DNA from: Cellulosimicrobium funkei
Lineage (GTDB): Bacteria > Actinomycetota > Actinomycetes > Actinomycetales > Cellulomonadaceae
DNA length: 64,000 bases
Assembly (NCBI RefSeq): GCF_001019615.1
Contig: NZ_JNBQ01000002.1
Coordinates: 186,001-250,000 of the forward strand
Direction: 5' to 3'
The position numbers and the translations under genes were made by a program. Of the stretch, positions 15,198 to 23,267 are shown piece by piece (within the stretch, counting starts at the first letter, position 1; each line of letters starts with the position of its first letter). The notes beneath the pieces were generated by a model. That model saw only the letters and a program-made list of their open reading frames with translations, was not told the DNA's origin and did no database searches.

Positions 15198-17509
15198 CGG
15201 GAGGCGAGCCGCGCCGGGTCGAGGTCGATGCGGCGCAGGAGCTGCGCGTTGAGCGCCACGATGACCGTCGAGGCGGACATGAGGATCGCGCCCACCGCCA
15301 TCGGCATGACGAACCCGACGGGAGCGAGCACGCCCGCCGCCAGCGGCACCGCCGCGATGTTGTAGCCCGCGGCCCACCACAGGTTCTGCTGCATCTTGCG
15401 GTACGAGGCGTGCGACAGCTCGATGATCGACAGCACGGCGCGCGGGTCGGAGCTGGCGAGGATGACCCCGGCCGACGCGATCGCGACGTCCGTGCCGGCG
15501 CCGATGGCGATGCCGACGTCCGCCTGCGCGAGCGCGGGAGCGTCGTTGACGCCGTCGCCGACCATCGCGACGACGCGGCCGTCGTGCTGGAGCTCCGCGA
15601 CCTTCGCGTCCTTGTCCTCGGGGCGCACGCCCGCGAACACCTGGTCGATCCCCAGCTCGCGGCCGACCGCGCGGGCGACGGGCTCGGCGTCGCCCGTGAT
15701 CATGACGACCTTGATGCCGCGCCGGTGCAGGGCGTCGACCGCCTCGCGCGACTCGGGGCGGATCGCGTCCGCGAGGGCGAACGCGCCCACGACCTCGCCC
15801 GTCGCGTGGTCGTGCCCCGCCTCGGGCGAGACCACCACGTGCAGGACGGTCGCGCCGTCGTGGGCCCAGGCCTCGGCGTCGGGCAGGGGGTCGAGCCGCC
15901 GCTCGCGCAGGAGCGCGGGACCGCCGACCGCCACGCGTCGCGCGCCGTCGGGGGCCGGGACGGTCGCCTCGACGCCGACCGCGGTGAGCGACCGGAAGTC
16001 GGTCGCCTGCGGGACCTGGACGTGCCGCTCGGCAGCGCGGTCGACGATCGCCCGCGCGAGCGGGTGCTGGCTGTCGGCCTCGGCCGCGGCGGCGAGCGCG
16101 AGGAGCTCGTCCTCGGTGGTGCCGCCCGCGGTCGCGAGGTGCGCCACGACCGGCTCGCCCGCGGTGAGCGTCCCGGTCTTGTCGAACAGGACGGTGTCCA
16201 CCGTGCGCATGCGCTCGAGCGCGAGGCGGTCCTTCACCAGGACGCCGGCCTTCGCGGCCCGCTCGGTCGAGAGCGAGACGACGAGCGGGATCGCGAGGCC
16301 CAGGGCGTGGGGGCACGCGATGACGAGCACGGTGATCGCCCGGATCAGCGCCTGCTCGGGCGTGCCGAAGACGAGCCACAGCCCGATCGTCAGGGCGGCC
16401 GCACCGAGCGCGTACCAGAACAGCCAGCCGGCGGCGCGGTCGGCGAGGCGCTGCGTCTTGGTCGAGGACGCCTGGGCGTCGGCGACGAGCCGCTGGATGC
16501 CCGCGAGCGCGGTGTCCTCGCCCACGGCCGTGATCCGTACGCGCAGCGCGTCGTCCGTGGCGACGGTCCCGGCGACGACGGCGTCGCCGACGGCGCGGCG
16601 CACGGGGCGCGACTCCCCGGTGATCATCGACTCGTCGACGTCCGCGGACCCGGACGCGACCTCGCCGTCCGCGGGCACGCGACCGCCCGGCCGGACGACG
16701 ACCAGGTCGCCCACGCGCAGGTCGGTCGGCGCGACGGTCGTGACCGACCCGTCGTCCGCCACGCGCTCCGCCTCGTCCGGCAGGAGCGCGGCGAGCGAGT
16801 CGAGCGCCGACGCCGTCTGCGCGAGCGAGCGCATCTCGAGCCAGTGGCCGAGCAGCATGATGACGACGAGGAGCGCGAGCTCCCACCACACGTCGAGCTC
16901 GTGCGCGAGCAGCCCGAGGCTCGCGCCGAGCGACGACACGAACGCGACCGTGATCGCGAGCGAGATGAGCGTCATCATCCCGGGCTTGCGACCACGGAGC
17001 TCGCTCACCGCGCCGGTGAGGAACGGGCGTCCGCCCCAGAAGAAGATGACCGTGCCGAGCACGGGGGAGACCCAGGGCAGCCACGCGGCGTCGGGCAGGT
17101 CGTAGCCGAGGAGCATGGCGAACATCGGGCTCAGCGCGACGGTGGGCACGGCGAGCACGAGCATGACCCAGAACAGGCGACGGAACTGCCCGACGTGGTC
17201 GCCGTGCCCGCCGTGCCCGCCGTGGCCCGACATGTCGTGGCCCGCGTGGCCGGACGCGTCGTGGCCCGCGTGGCCCGACATGTCGTGGCCCGCGTGGCCG
17301 GACGCGTCGTGGCCCGCGTGGCCGGACATGTCGTGGGCCGCATGGCCGGACGGTTCGTGCCCGGCGTGCGTGCCGTGGCCGTCGTGCCCGGCGTGGTCGT
17401 CGTGCGCGTGGTCCTCCGTCGTGACCACCCGGGCCTCGCCGTGCTCGTGGCCTTCGTGGTGAGCGGCGCCGCCCGTGCCGTGGCCGTGCTCCCTGCGGTG
17501 GTCCACCAT
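15194..17509 (-). CDS. copB: CopB-type copper P1B-ATPase with His-rich N terminus
   Basis: A 771-residue P-type ATPase. The metal-site motif is CPH (IACPHALGLAIP), diagnostic of the CopB/P1B-3 branch, rather than CPC. DKTGTLT holds the phosphorylated Asp, DESMITGESRPV is the actuator TGES, MVGDGVNDAPALA the hinge, and SQHPLARAIVDRA the HP motif. The first 115 residues are a His/Gly-rich tail with five tandem SGHAGHD(M/A) repeats, likely a metal reservoir. It exports copper or possibly silver from the cytoplasm. ATG 17509 (with GGAGGAGG upstream) lies just after the CsoR-type operator at 17520. It is the first gene of the copper set with DUF6153 and DUF305. Confidence 0.93.
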   Translation of the reverse strand: MVDHRREHGHGTGGAAHHEGHEHGEARVVTTEDHAHDDHAGHDGHGTHAGHEPSGHAAHDMSGHAGHDASGHAGHDMSGHAGHDASGHAGHDMSGHGGHGGHGDHVGQFRRLFWVMLVLAVPTVALSPMFAMLLGYDLPDAAWLPWVSPVLGTVIFFWGGRPFLTGAVSELRGRKPGMMTLISLAITVAFVSSLGASLGLLAHELDVWWELALLVVIMLLGHWLEMRSLAQTASALDSLAALLPDEAERVADDGSVTTVAPTDLRVGDLVVVRPGGRVPADGEVASGSADVDESMITGESRPVRRAVGDAVVAGTVATDDALRVRITAVGEDTALAGIQRLVADAQASSTKTQRLADRAAGWLFWYALGAAALTIGLWLVFGTPEQALIRAITVLVIACPHALGLAIPLVVSLSTERAAKAGVLVKDRLALERMRTVDTVLFDKTGTLTAGEPVVAHLATAGGTTEDELLALAAAAEADSQHPLARAIVDRAAERHVQVPQATDFRSLTAVGVEATVPAPDGARRVAVGGPALLRERRLDPLPDAEAWAHDGATVLHVVVSPEAGHDHATGEVVGAFALADAIRPESREAVDALHRRGIKVVMITGDAEPVARAVGRELGIDQVFAGVRPEDKDAKVAELQHDGRVVAMVGDGVNDAPALAQADVGIAIGAGTDVAIASAGVILASSDPRAVLSIIELSHASYRKMQQNLWWAAGYNIAAVPLAAGVLAPVGFVMPMAVGAILMSASTVIVALNAQLLRRIDLDPARLASR
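17220..17345 (-). repeat. Tandem 24-base repeats in copB
   Basis: The part of copB that encodes SGHAGHD(M/A) consists of about five head-to-tail 24-base units (or two and a half 48-base pairs). The array is in frame and adds His pairs to the metal-binding tail; copy number may vary between strains. Confidence 0.8.
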
Positions 17510-17519
17510 TCCTCCTCCC

Positions 17520-17538
17520 GATACCCCCATGGGGTATC
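17520..17538. promoter_or_regulatory. CsoR-type copper operator
   Basis: GATACCCC-CAT-GGGGTATC is a perfect palindrome with a 3-base centre. It matches the ATACCCC/GGGGTAT pattern bound by the Cu(I) repressors CsoR and RicR. It lies 11 bases upstream of the copB start, so repressor binding would cover the promoter or ribosome site. No csoR gene is present in the window. Confidence 0.88.
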
Positions 17539-17610
17539 TTCCGCTCCCGATCATGCCCCGACGGTCCCGTCTCGTCAACCCCTCGGACGGGCCGGGGCCG
17601 GACGCACGAC

Positions 17611-17656
17611 AGCCCGTGTGCGGCTCGGCGGGAGGGTGCCGAGCCGCGCACGGGCT
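17611..17656 (-). terminator. Hairpin terminator of the DUF993 operon
   Basis: The arms AGCCCGTG-T-GCGGCTCGGC (17611-17629) and GCCGAGCCGC-G-CACGGGCT (17638-17656) pair over 19 positions with one G-T wobble and an 8-base loop. It lies 39 bases past the stop of the TIM-barrel gene on the minus strand. Confidence 0.8.
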
Positions 17657-17694
17657 GGGTCGGGCGGGCTGGGGCGCTCGCCCCGTCCGCCGGT

Positions 17695-18600
17695 TCAGGC
17701 GGGGTTCAGGTGCGGGAGCACGTGGCGGCTGTAGCGGTCGGCGACGGTCGCGACGACGCGGCGCGGGTCGTCGTCCCAGATCTCCTGGTGGAAGATCTCG
17801 GTCTCGACGTCGCCCGTGTACCCGGTCTCGGCGACCCAGCGGGTGATGGTCGCGAAGTCGACGTACCCGTCGCCCACGTAGCCGCGCGAGAGCAACGGGT
17901 CGGCGGCGAGCGGCAGGATCCAGTCGCACACCTGGTAGCCCGCGATCCGTCTCTCGGCGCCGGCGCGCGCGACGCTCGACCGCAGGTCGGGGTCCCACCA
18001 CACGTGGTACGTGTCCACGACCACGCCGACGACCGCCGGGTCGAACGGCGCGGCGAGGTCGAGCGCCTGCCCGAGGGTCGAGAGCACCGCGCGGTCGGCC
18101 GCGAAGATCGGGTGCAGCGCCTCGAGCACGAGCCGCACGCCGTGGTCCGCGGCGAACGGCGCGAGGTCGGCGAGCCGGTCGGCCACGCGCCCGCGCGCGG
18201 CGACGACGTCGCGGTCGGCCGGGCCGGCGTCGGGCCGCGGCGCCTGCCCGGGAGCGCTGTTCGCGGGGAGCCCGCCGACGACGAGCACCAGCTCGCGGGT
18301 CCCGATCGTGGCCGCCTCCTCGATCGCGCGCCGGTTGTCGTCGAGCGCCGCGGCGACGTCGTCCGCACCCGTCGCGGTGAGGAACCCGCCCCGGCACAGC
18401 GACGACACGCGCAGCCCGGCGTCCGCGACGACCGTCGCGGCCCGGCCGGCGCCGATCTCCTGGACGCGGTCGCGCCACAGCCCGAGCGCCCCGTAGCCCG
18501 CCTCGGCGGCGAGGCCGACCGCCTCCTCGAGCGTCGCGCGCTTGACCGTCGCGGTGTTGAGCGAGCACCGCGAGAGGTCGGGCGCGTCCGCGGAGGTCAC
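17695..18600 (-). CDS. Sugar phosphate isomerase/epimerase family (TIM barrel)
   Basis: A 301-residue AP-endonuclease-2-type TIM barrel, the fold of xylose isomerase-like and inosose/ketose epimerases. The motifs are LNTATVKRATLEEAV (start), LVLEALHPIF with a metal-ligand Glu, VVVDTYHVWWDP with Asp and His ligands, and DVETEIF with the closing Glu. It most likely isomerises or epimerises a keto-sugar intermediate made by the oxidoreductase of the same operon. Its GTG start overlaps the DUF993 stop, and it is the last gene of the operon (order of transcription: Gfo/Idh, DUF993, this gene). Confidence 0.85.
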   Translation of the reverse strand: MTSADAPDLSRCSLNTATVKRATLEEAVGLAAEAGYGALGLWRDRVQEIGAGRAATVVADAGLRVSSLCRGGFLTATGADDVAAALDDNRRAIEEAATIGTRELVLVVGGLPANSAPGQAPRPDAGPADRDVVAARGRVADRLADLAPFAADHGVRLVLEALHPIFAADRAVLSTLGQALDLAAPFDPAVVGVVVDTYHVWWDPDLRSSVARAGAERRIAGYQVCDWILPLAADPLLSRGYVGDGYVDFATITRWVAETGYTGDVETEIFHQEIWDDDPRRVVATVADRYSRHVLPHLNPA

Positions 18601-19895
18601 GCCGCCGCCCCGCTCGCCTCGAGGAACGCGCGCGTGCGGCGCGCCGCGAGGTCCGGGTCGAGCAGGAGCCCGGCCCGGTCCGCGAGCCGGACGAGCGCGA
18701 CGAGGTGCGCGACCGAGCGCCCGGACTGGAGCCCGCCGACCATCTGGAACGCGGGCTGGGTGCCGTTGAGCCACGACAGGAACGCGATCCCCGTCTTGTA
18801 GTAGTACGTCGGCGCGGCGAACACGTGGCGCCCCAGCGCCTCGGTCGACGCGAGGATCGCGTGCGCGCGGTCGGGGTGCCCGGCGTCGAGCGCGCCGAGC
18901 GCCGTCGACGCGGCGGGGTAGATCGCCGCGAAGATGCCGAGCAGCGCGTCCGAGTGCGCCCGGCCGTCGCCGACCACGAGCTCCGGGTAGTTGAAGTCGT
19001 CGCCCGTGTAGAGGTGGACGGGACCCGGCGCTGCGGGGCCGGTGCCCGGGTCGAGCGCGGCGAGGCGGGCCCGCAGGTCCTTCTCGTGCCCCGCGTCGAG
19101 CAGCGACACCTTCACGCCGTCGACGCGGCCCTGGTGGGCGCGGACCAGGTCGACGAACACGTCGGTGGCCGCGGCGACGTCGTCGCCCGTGCCCCAGTAC
19201 CCGGCGAGCGCGGGGTCGAACATCGTGCCGAGCCAGTGCAGGATCACGGGTGCCTCGGCCTCGGCGAGCACGGCGTCGTAGACGCGCGCGTACTCCTCGG
19301 GGGAGCGGGCGACGCGCGCGAGCGCGCGCGACGCCATGACGATCACCTGGGCGCCCGCGTCCTGGACCACGCGCACCTGCTCGCGGTAGGCGTCGGTGAC
19401 GGCGGCGAGCGCCGCGGGGTCACCGGGCTCCCAGCCCGCGACGACGGCGGGGTCGAGCTGGTCCGTGCCCGCGCCGCACGCGACGCGACCGCCGACGGTC
19501 CGCGCCTCGGCCGCCGAGCGCCGCACGAGCTCCTGGGTCGCGGCCCAGTCGAGGCCCATGCCGCGCTGCGCGGTGTCCATCGCGTCCGCGACCCCGAGCC
19601 CGTGCTCCCAGAGCCGGTGCCGGTAGGCGAGCGTCGTGTCCCAGTCGACGACGGCGGGCGCGCCGGGCACGTTCTCCGCGCCCACCTGCGGCACGACGTG
19701 CGCGGCCGCGAAGGCGACGCGCGACGTGAAGGGCGCGGACGGCGTCGTCCACGGGCCGGGGACGAGCAGCTCGCGCACCTCGGTCCCGGCGACGCGGCCG
19801 TCGTCGGCGAAGCGGGGCAGGCGCACGACGGCGCCGCTGCCGTCCCGGTCGCGCAGCTCGCGCGCGCCAGGAGCCTCGGTCGTCGGCGCGGTCAC
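18597..19895 (-). CDS. DUF993 family protein, aldolase-like
   Basis: A 432-residue DUF993 protein, a family related to the dihydrodipicolinate synthase/class I aldolase TIM barrels but without an assigned reaction. It is recognised by PSAPFTSRVAFAAAHVV near residue 50, MGLDWAATQELVRRS, VILHWLGTMFDP, the possible Schiff-base lysine in VDGVKVSLLD, and LYTGDDFNYPELV. An aldolase-type cleavage or hydration of a keto-sugar acid is a guess from the fold. Both ends overlap neighbouring genes by four bases, so the three proteins are probably made in fixed ratio. Confidence 0.85.
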   Translation of the reverse strand: MTAPTTEAPGARELRDRDGSGAVVRLPRFADDGRVAGTEVRELLVPGPWTTPSAPFTSRVAFAAAHVVPQVGAENVPGAPAVVDWDTTLAYRHRLWEHGLGVADAMDTAQRGMGLDWAATQELVRRSAAEARTVGGRVACGAGTDQLDPAVVAGWEPGDPAALAAVTDAYREQVRVVQDAGAQVIVMASRALARVARSPEEYARVYDAVLAEAEAPVILHWLGTMFDPALAGYWGTGDDVAAATDVFVDLVRAHQGRVDGVKVSLLDAGHEKDLRARLAALDPGTGPAAPGPVHLYTGDDFNYPELVVGDGRAHSDALLGIFAAIYPAASTALGALDAGHPDRAHAILASTEALGRHVFAAPTYYYKTGIAFLSWLNGTQPAFQMVGGLQSGRSVAHLVALVRLADRAGLLLDPDLAARRTRAFLEASGAAA

Positions 19896-21058
19896 AGCAC
19901 GATCTCCGGCACGTCGAGGCGGCGGCCCTCGGCGGACGAGCGGAGCCCGAGCTCGGCGAGCTGGACGCCGCGCGCCGCGGAGAGCAGGTCGTAGCGGTGC
20001 GGGCGGCCGGCGGCGACGTCGCGCAGGAACTCCTCCCACTGGGCCTTGAAGCCGTTGTCGAGGTCGGCGTTCGCGGGGACCTCGAGCCACTGGTCGCGGA
20101 ACGGCTCGGTGACGGGGAGGTCGGGGTTCCACACAGGCTTGGGGGTGTGGGCGCGCTGCTGCGCCACGCACTTGCGCAGTCCCGCGACCGCGGAGCCGTG
20201 CGTGCCGTCCACCTGGAACTCGACGAGCTCGTCACGGTGGACGCGCACGGCCCAGGACGAGTTGATCTGCGCGACGACCGGGTCGCCGCCCGGCGTCTGG
20301 ACCCCGAAGATCCCGTACGCGGCGTCGTCGGCGGTCGCGGCGTACTCCGTGCCCTGCTCGTCCCAACGGGTCGGGATGTGGGTCGTGGTCTGCGCGGTGA
20401 CGGTCTTGACGGATCCGAGGATGCCCTCGAGCACGTAGTTCCAGTGGCAGAACATGTCGGTCGTCATGCCCCCGCCGTCCTCGGCGCGGTAGTTCCACGA
20501 CGGGCGCTGCGCCGCCTGGTGGTCGCCCTCGAACACCCAGTAGCCGAACTCGCCGCGCAGGGACAGGATGCGGCCGAAGAAGCCCTCGTCGACGAGCCGG
20601 CGGAGCTTGACGAGGCCGGGCAGGTAGAGCTTGTCGTGCACGACGCCGGCGGTCACCCCGGTCTCCTCGCGCAGCCGGGCGAGGTCGATCGCCTCGGCGA
20701 GCGTCTCGGCCGTCGGCTTCTCGGTGTAGACGTGCTTGCCGGCCTGCATCGCCTTGGTGAGCGTCTTGGCGCGCAGCGCGGTCATCGAGGCGTCGAAGAC
20801 GACGTCGGTCGCCGGGTCGACGATCACGCCGTCGAGGTCGGTGGTCCAGTGCTCGACGTCATGCTGCGCGGCGAGCTCGCGGAGCTTGGTCTCGTTGCGC
20901 CCGACGAGCACCGGCTCGACCTGGAGGCGCGTGCCGTCGGGGAGCTCGACGCCCCCCTGCGCACGGATCGGCAGGATCGAGCGGACGAGGTGCTGGCGGT
21001 ACCCCATGCGGCCGGTCACGCCGTTCATCGCGATCCGCAGGGTTCGGGTGGTGGTCAT
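19892..21058 (-). CDS. Gfo/Idh/MocA family oxidoreductase
   Basis: A 388-residue NAD(P)-dependent sugar or cyclitol dehydrogenase. The Rossmann motif MNGVTGRMGYRQHL is unusual in having GRMG. KHVYTEKPTAET is the family EKP motif with the catalytic lysine, and VVHDKLYLPGLVKLRRLVDEG and GGGMTTDMFCHW form the active-site wall. It is the first gene of the LacI-controlled operon and should carry out the first oxidation, giving a keto-sugar for the DUF993 and TIM-barrel proteins. Similar three-gene sets occur in other actinobacteria, to my knowledge without a proven substrate. Confidence 0.9.
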   Translation of the reverse strand: MTTTRTLRIAMNGVTGRMGYRQHLVRSILPIRAQGGVELPDGTRLQVEPVLVGRNETKLRELAAQHDVEHWTTDLDGVIVDPATDVVFDASMTALRAKTLTKAMQAGKHVYTEKPTAETLAEAIDLARLREETGVTAGVVHDKLYLPGLVKLRRLVDEGFFGRILSLRGEFGYWVFEGDHQAAQRPSWNYRAEDGGGMTTDMFCHWNYVLEGILGSVKTVTAQTTTHIPTRWDEQGTEYAATADDAAYGIFGVQTPGGDPVVAQINSSWAVRVHRDELVEFQVDGTHGSAVAGLRKCVAQQRAHTPKPVWNPDLPVTEPFRDQWLEVPANADLDNGFKAQWEEFLRDVAAGRPHRYDLLSAARGVQLAELGLRSSAEGRRLDVPEIVL

Positions 21059-21101
21059 CGATCGGCTCCGTCGTCGGTCGGGCGCCCGGCGGTGCGCCGA
21101 A

Positions 21102-21143
21102 CGCGGAATGCGCTTTCCGCGAGCGTAGGGGAACCGTTTTCCC
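21102..21143. promoter_or_regulatory. Two LacI-type operators upstream of the Gfo/Idh operon
   Basis: Site 1 (21102-21121, central CG at 21111-21112) reads CGCGGAATGCGCTTTCCGCG and is palindromic except for one pair. Site 2 (about 21128-21143) is GGGGAACC-GTTTTCCC with two mismatched pairs around a central CG. Both lie between the operon start (21058) and the end of the lacI-type gene, and fit CG-centred LacI-family sites. Confidence 0.7.
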
Positions 21144-21156
21144 GCGTCAACAGGGA

Positions 21157-22203
21157 TCAGAGCCGGGGCGTGGACTCGCGGAGCACGACCTCGCCGCGGA
21201 CCTCGACCCGCCGGGGCTCGGAGTCGGCGTCGAGCGGCGCGAGCGCCAGCGCGAGGGCCTGCTCCCCGACCTCCGTGAGCGGGATGCGCACCGTCGTCAG
21301 CGCGGGCGTGACGTCGCGCAGCGTCACGATGTCGTCGAAGCCCGCCACGGCGACGTCCTCGGGGACGCGCAGCCCCGCCTCGCGCGCCGCGGCCATCGCC
21401 CCGACGGCCATGACGTCGTTCACCGCGAAGACGGCGACGGGCGGGGTGCCCGCGTCGGGGCGCTCCGGCCCCAGGCGCTCGAGCAGCGCGCGCATCCCGC
21501 CGTGGCCGCCGTCGCGCGTGAACGCGCACTCGACGACCGCCTCGCCGGCGACGGGCGAGCCCAGGGCGGCCAGCGCCTCGGTGAAGCCGCGCGCCCGGTC
21601 GAGCGCGGTGCGGTGGCCCGCCGGGCCCGCGAGCACGCCGAACGCGCGGTAGCCCAGGCCGTGGAGGGCGCGCGCGAGGTCCGCGGCGCCGTCGGCGTTG
21701 GCGATCTCCACCGCGGGGAGGTCGCCGAGCGGCTGGCCCACGAGCGAGACCCCGCCCCCCGACGCGCGGTAGCGCTCGAGCGCGCCCCGCAGCGCGCCGT
21801 CGGCGTCCTCAGTGAGCCGCCCGCCGCCCAGTACGACCGCCCGCGCGCGCTGGCGGTCCATGAGCTCGACGAACGTGCGCTCGCGCTCCGGCGAGTGCCG
21901 CGTGCTCGTGAGGGTGACGATGAGCCCGTCGCGGTCGGCCGCGTCGGCGACCCCCGCCGCGAGCGAGGAGAAGTACGGGTCCGCGATGTCGTGCACCACG
22001 AGGCCCACGCTCGTCGTGCGGCCGCGCGCCATGGCCTGCGCGCTCGGGTCCGGCGAGTAGCCCAGCCGACGCGCCGACGCGAGCACCCGCTCCCGGAGGT
22101 CGGGGCGCACCGTGCGGTTCGCGCTCCCGTTGATCGCGCGGGAGGCGGTCGCGAGGGAGACGCCGGCGTCGCGCGCGACCTCGCTCAGAGTGGGTCCGGG
22201 CAC
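21157..22203 (-). CDS. LacI family transcriptional regulator
   Basis: A 348-residue repressor. Residues 5-27 hold the LacI helix-turn-helix (TLSEVARDAGVSLATASRAI), followed by the hinge helix and RTTSVGLVVHDIADPYFSSLA, the start of the periplasmic-binding-like sugar domain. VFAVNDVMAVGAM and VAGFDDIVTL are the usual effector-domain motifs. It is upstream of and on the same strand as the Gfo/Idh-DUF993-TIM operon, with two CG-centred palindromes between them. It should repress that operon until its own sugar is bound. Confidence 0.92.
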   Translation of the reverse strand: MPGPTLSEVARDAGVSLATASRAINGSANRTVRPDLRERVLASARRLGYSPDPSAQAMARGRTTSVGLVVHDIADPYFSSLAAGVADAADRDGLIVTLTSTRHSPERERTFVELMDRQRARAVVLGGGRLTEDADGALRGALERYRASGGGVSLVGQPLGDLPAVEIANADGAADLARALHGLGYRAFGVLAGPAGHRTALDRARGFTEALAALGSPVAGEAVVECAFTRDGGHGGMRALLERLGPERPDAGTPPVAVFAVNDVMAVGAMAAAREAGLRVPEDVAVAGFDDIVTLRDVTPALTTVRIPLTEVGEQALALALAPLDADSEPRRVEVRGEVVLRESTPRL

Positions 22204-22315
22204 GGACCCAGGCTAGCGGGACCGCTCCCGCAGCCCGGGTGGGCCGCGCCCGGAACGGCTACGTTCGACGAGACCGCCACACACCGCACGGCCGACGTGC
22301 CGTAGGAGGAACCCC

Positions 22316-22807
22316 ATGACGTCTCACGGTGCAGCACCCACGCCCGGCACGACGGCGCTCCTCGCCCGGGCGCTCGCGCTCGGCGTCGCCGCGGGGTCGC
22401 GCAGCAGCCTCGGCGCCGCGGCGCCCGTGCTCGGAGGATGGGTCGGGGGCGGGTCGCGCGGCGGGTCCGGCGGACCCGGCCTGCTCGCGCGGGCCGGCGC
22501 CGTCGCGGGTGTCGTGGGCGAGATGGTGGGCGACAAGCTGCCGCAGGCGCGGAGCCGCCTCGACCCACCCGGGCCGGTGGTCCGGCTCGGGAGCGGTGCG
22601 GCCGGAGGGATCCTCCTGGCCCGGCACCGCACGGGCCCGGCGGGCGTCGTCGCCGCCGCGGTGGCCGGCGCCGCGGGCGCGGCCGTCGGGACGTGGGGCG
22701 GCGCGGCCTGGCGACGCCTCGCCGTCGGGTCGCGCCCCGACTGGCCGGGCGCGGTCGCGGAGGACGCCGTCGCGCTCGCGCTCGCGGCGTGGGCCGTACG
22801 TCGCTGA
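22316..22807 (+). CDS. DUF4126-like membrane protein
   Basis: A 163-residue hydrophobic, Ala/Gly-rich protein with about four membrane segments. The central GVVGEMVGDKLPQARSRLDP matches the E-x-x-x-DK-x-P-x-x-x-SR pattern of DUF4126 (a conserved membrane protein family of unknown role), and a Gly-rich first loop is also typical. AGGAGG lies 8 bases upstream of ATG 22316. It is divergent from the LacI gene and converges on the cupin gene. Confidence 0.8.
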   Translation: MTSHGAAPTPGTTALLARALALGVAAGSRSSLGAAAPVLGGWVGGGSRGGSGGPGLLARAGAVAGVVGEMVGDKLPQARSRLDPPGPVVRLGSGAAGGILLARHRTGPAGVVAAAVAGAAGAAVGTWGGAAWRRLAVGSRPDWPGAVAEDAVALALAAWAVRR

Positions 22808-22816
22808 GCCCGCCGT

Positions 22817-23149
22817 TCAGGCGTTCGGGACGCTCGTCACCGTGGTGAGGAGGAACGCCGAGTCCTCGAGCGCACCCACTGCGTGGCGCTCGTGCGTGAG
22901 GACGCGCAGCTCGCCCGCGCCCAGCTCGACGTCGCCCTCGCCGAGCGCCGTGACGCGGACGCGCCCACGGAGCACCTGGATCGACGCCGCCGGCGGCGAG
23001 TTGTGCTCCCCGAGCTCGACGCCCGCGCGCAGCGCGAGGATCGTCTGACGCAGGGGCCCGTCGTGCAGCACGACCTCGGCGCTGCGCCCGTTCGGGGCGG
23101 TCCGGGCGTGGGTGAGGTGGGCGTCGGTGAGAAGGTCGACGTTCGTCAT
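22817..23149 (-). CDS. Small cupin domain protein
   Basis: A 110-residue single cupin barrel. Its cores are LRAGVELGEHNSPPAASIQVLRG (cupin motif 1, part shown, with only one clear His ligand) and ELGAGELRVLTHERHAVGAL (motif 2). Metal ligands are fewer than in dioxygenases, so a binding rather than a catalytic role is likely. A GGAG lies 8 bases from ATG 23149. A frame extension to 23180 exists but adds nothing of the family. Confidence 0.8.
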   Translation of the reverse strand: MTNVDLLTDAHLTHARTAPNGRSAEVVLHDGPLRQTILALRAGVELGEHNSPPAASIQVLRGRVRVTALGEGDVELGAGELRVLTHERHAVGALEDSAFLLTTVTSVPNA

Positions 23150-23267
23150 CGGGGCTCCGACCTGTGGGGGGAGCTCCATCATGCCGCGCCCGGCGGCACG
23201 GTGCCCGTCCCGGGGCGCGCCGCGGGTGTGGTGGTGATCCGCGGCACCGTCCGGAAGAGTGGCGGTC

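Noticed and set aside
17220-17345. Regularly spaced repeats resembling a CRISPR or minisatellite array
   Set aside because: The 24-base units are in frame inside copB, encode SGHAGHD(M/A), have no variable spacers and no cas genes nearby.
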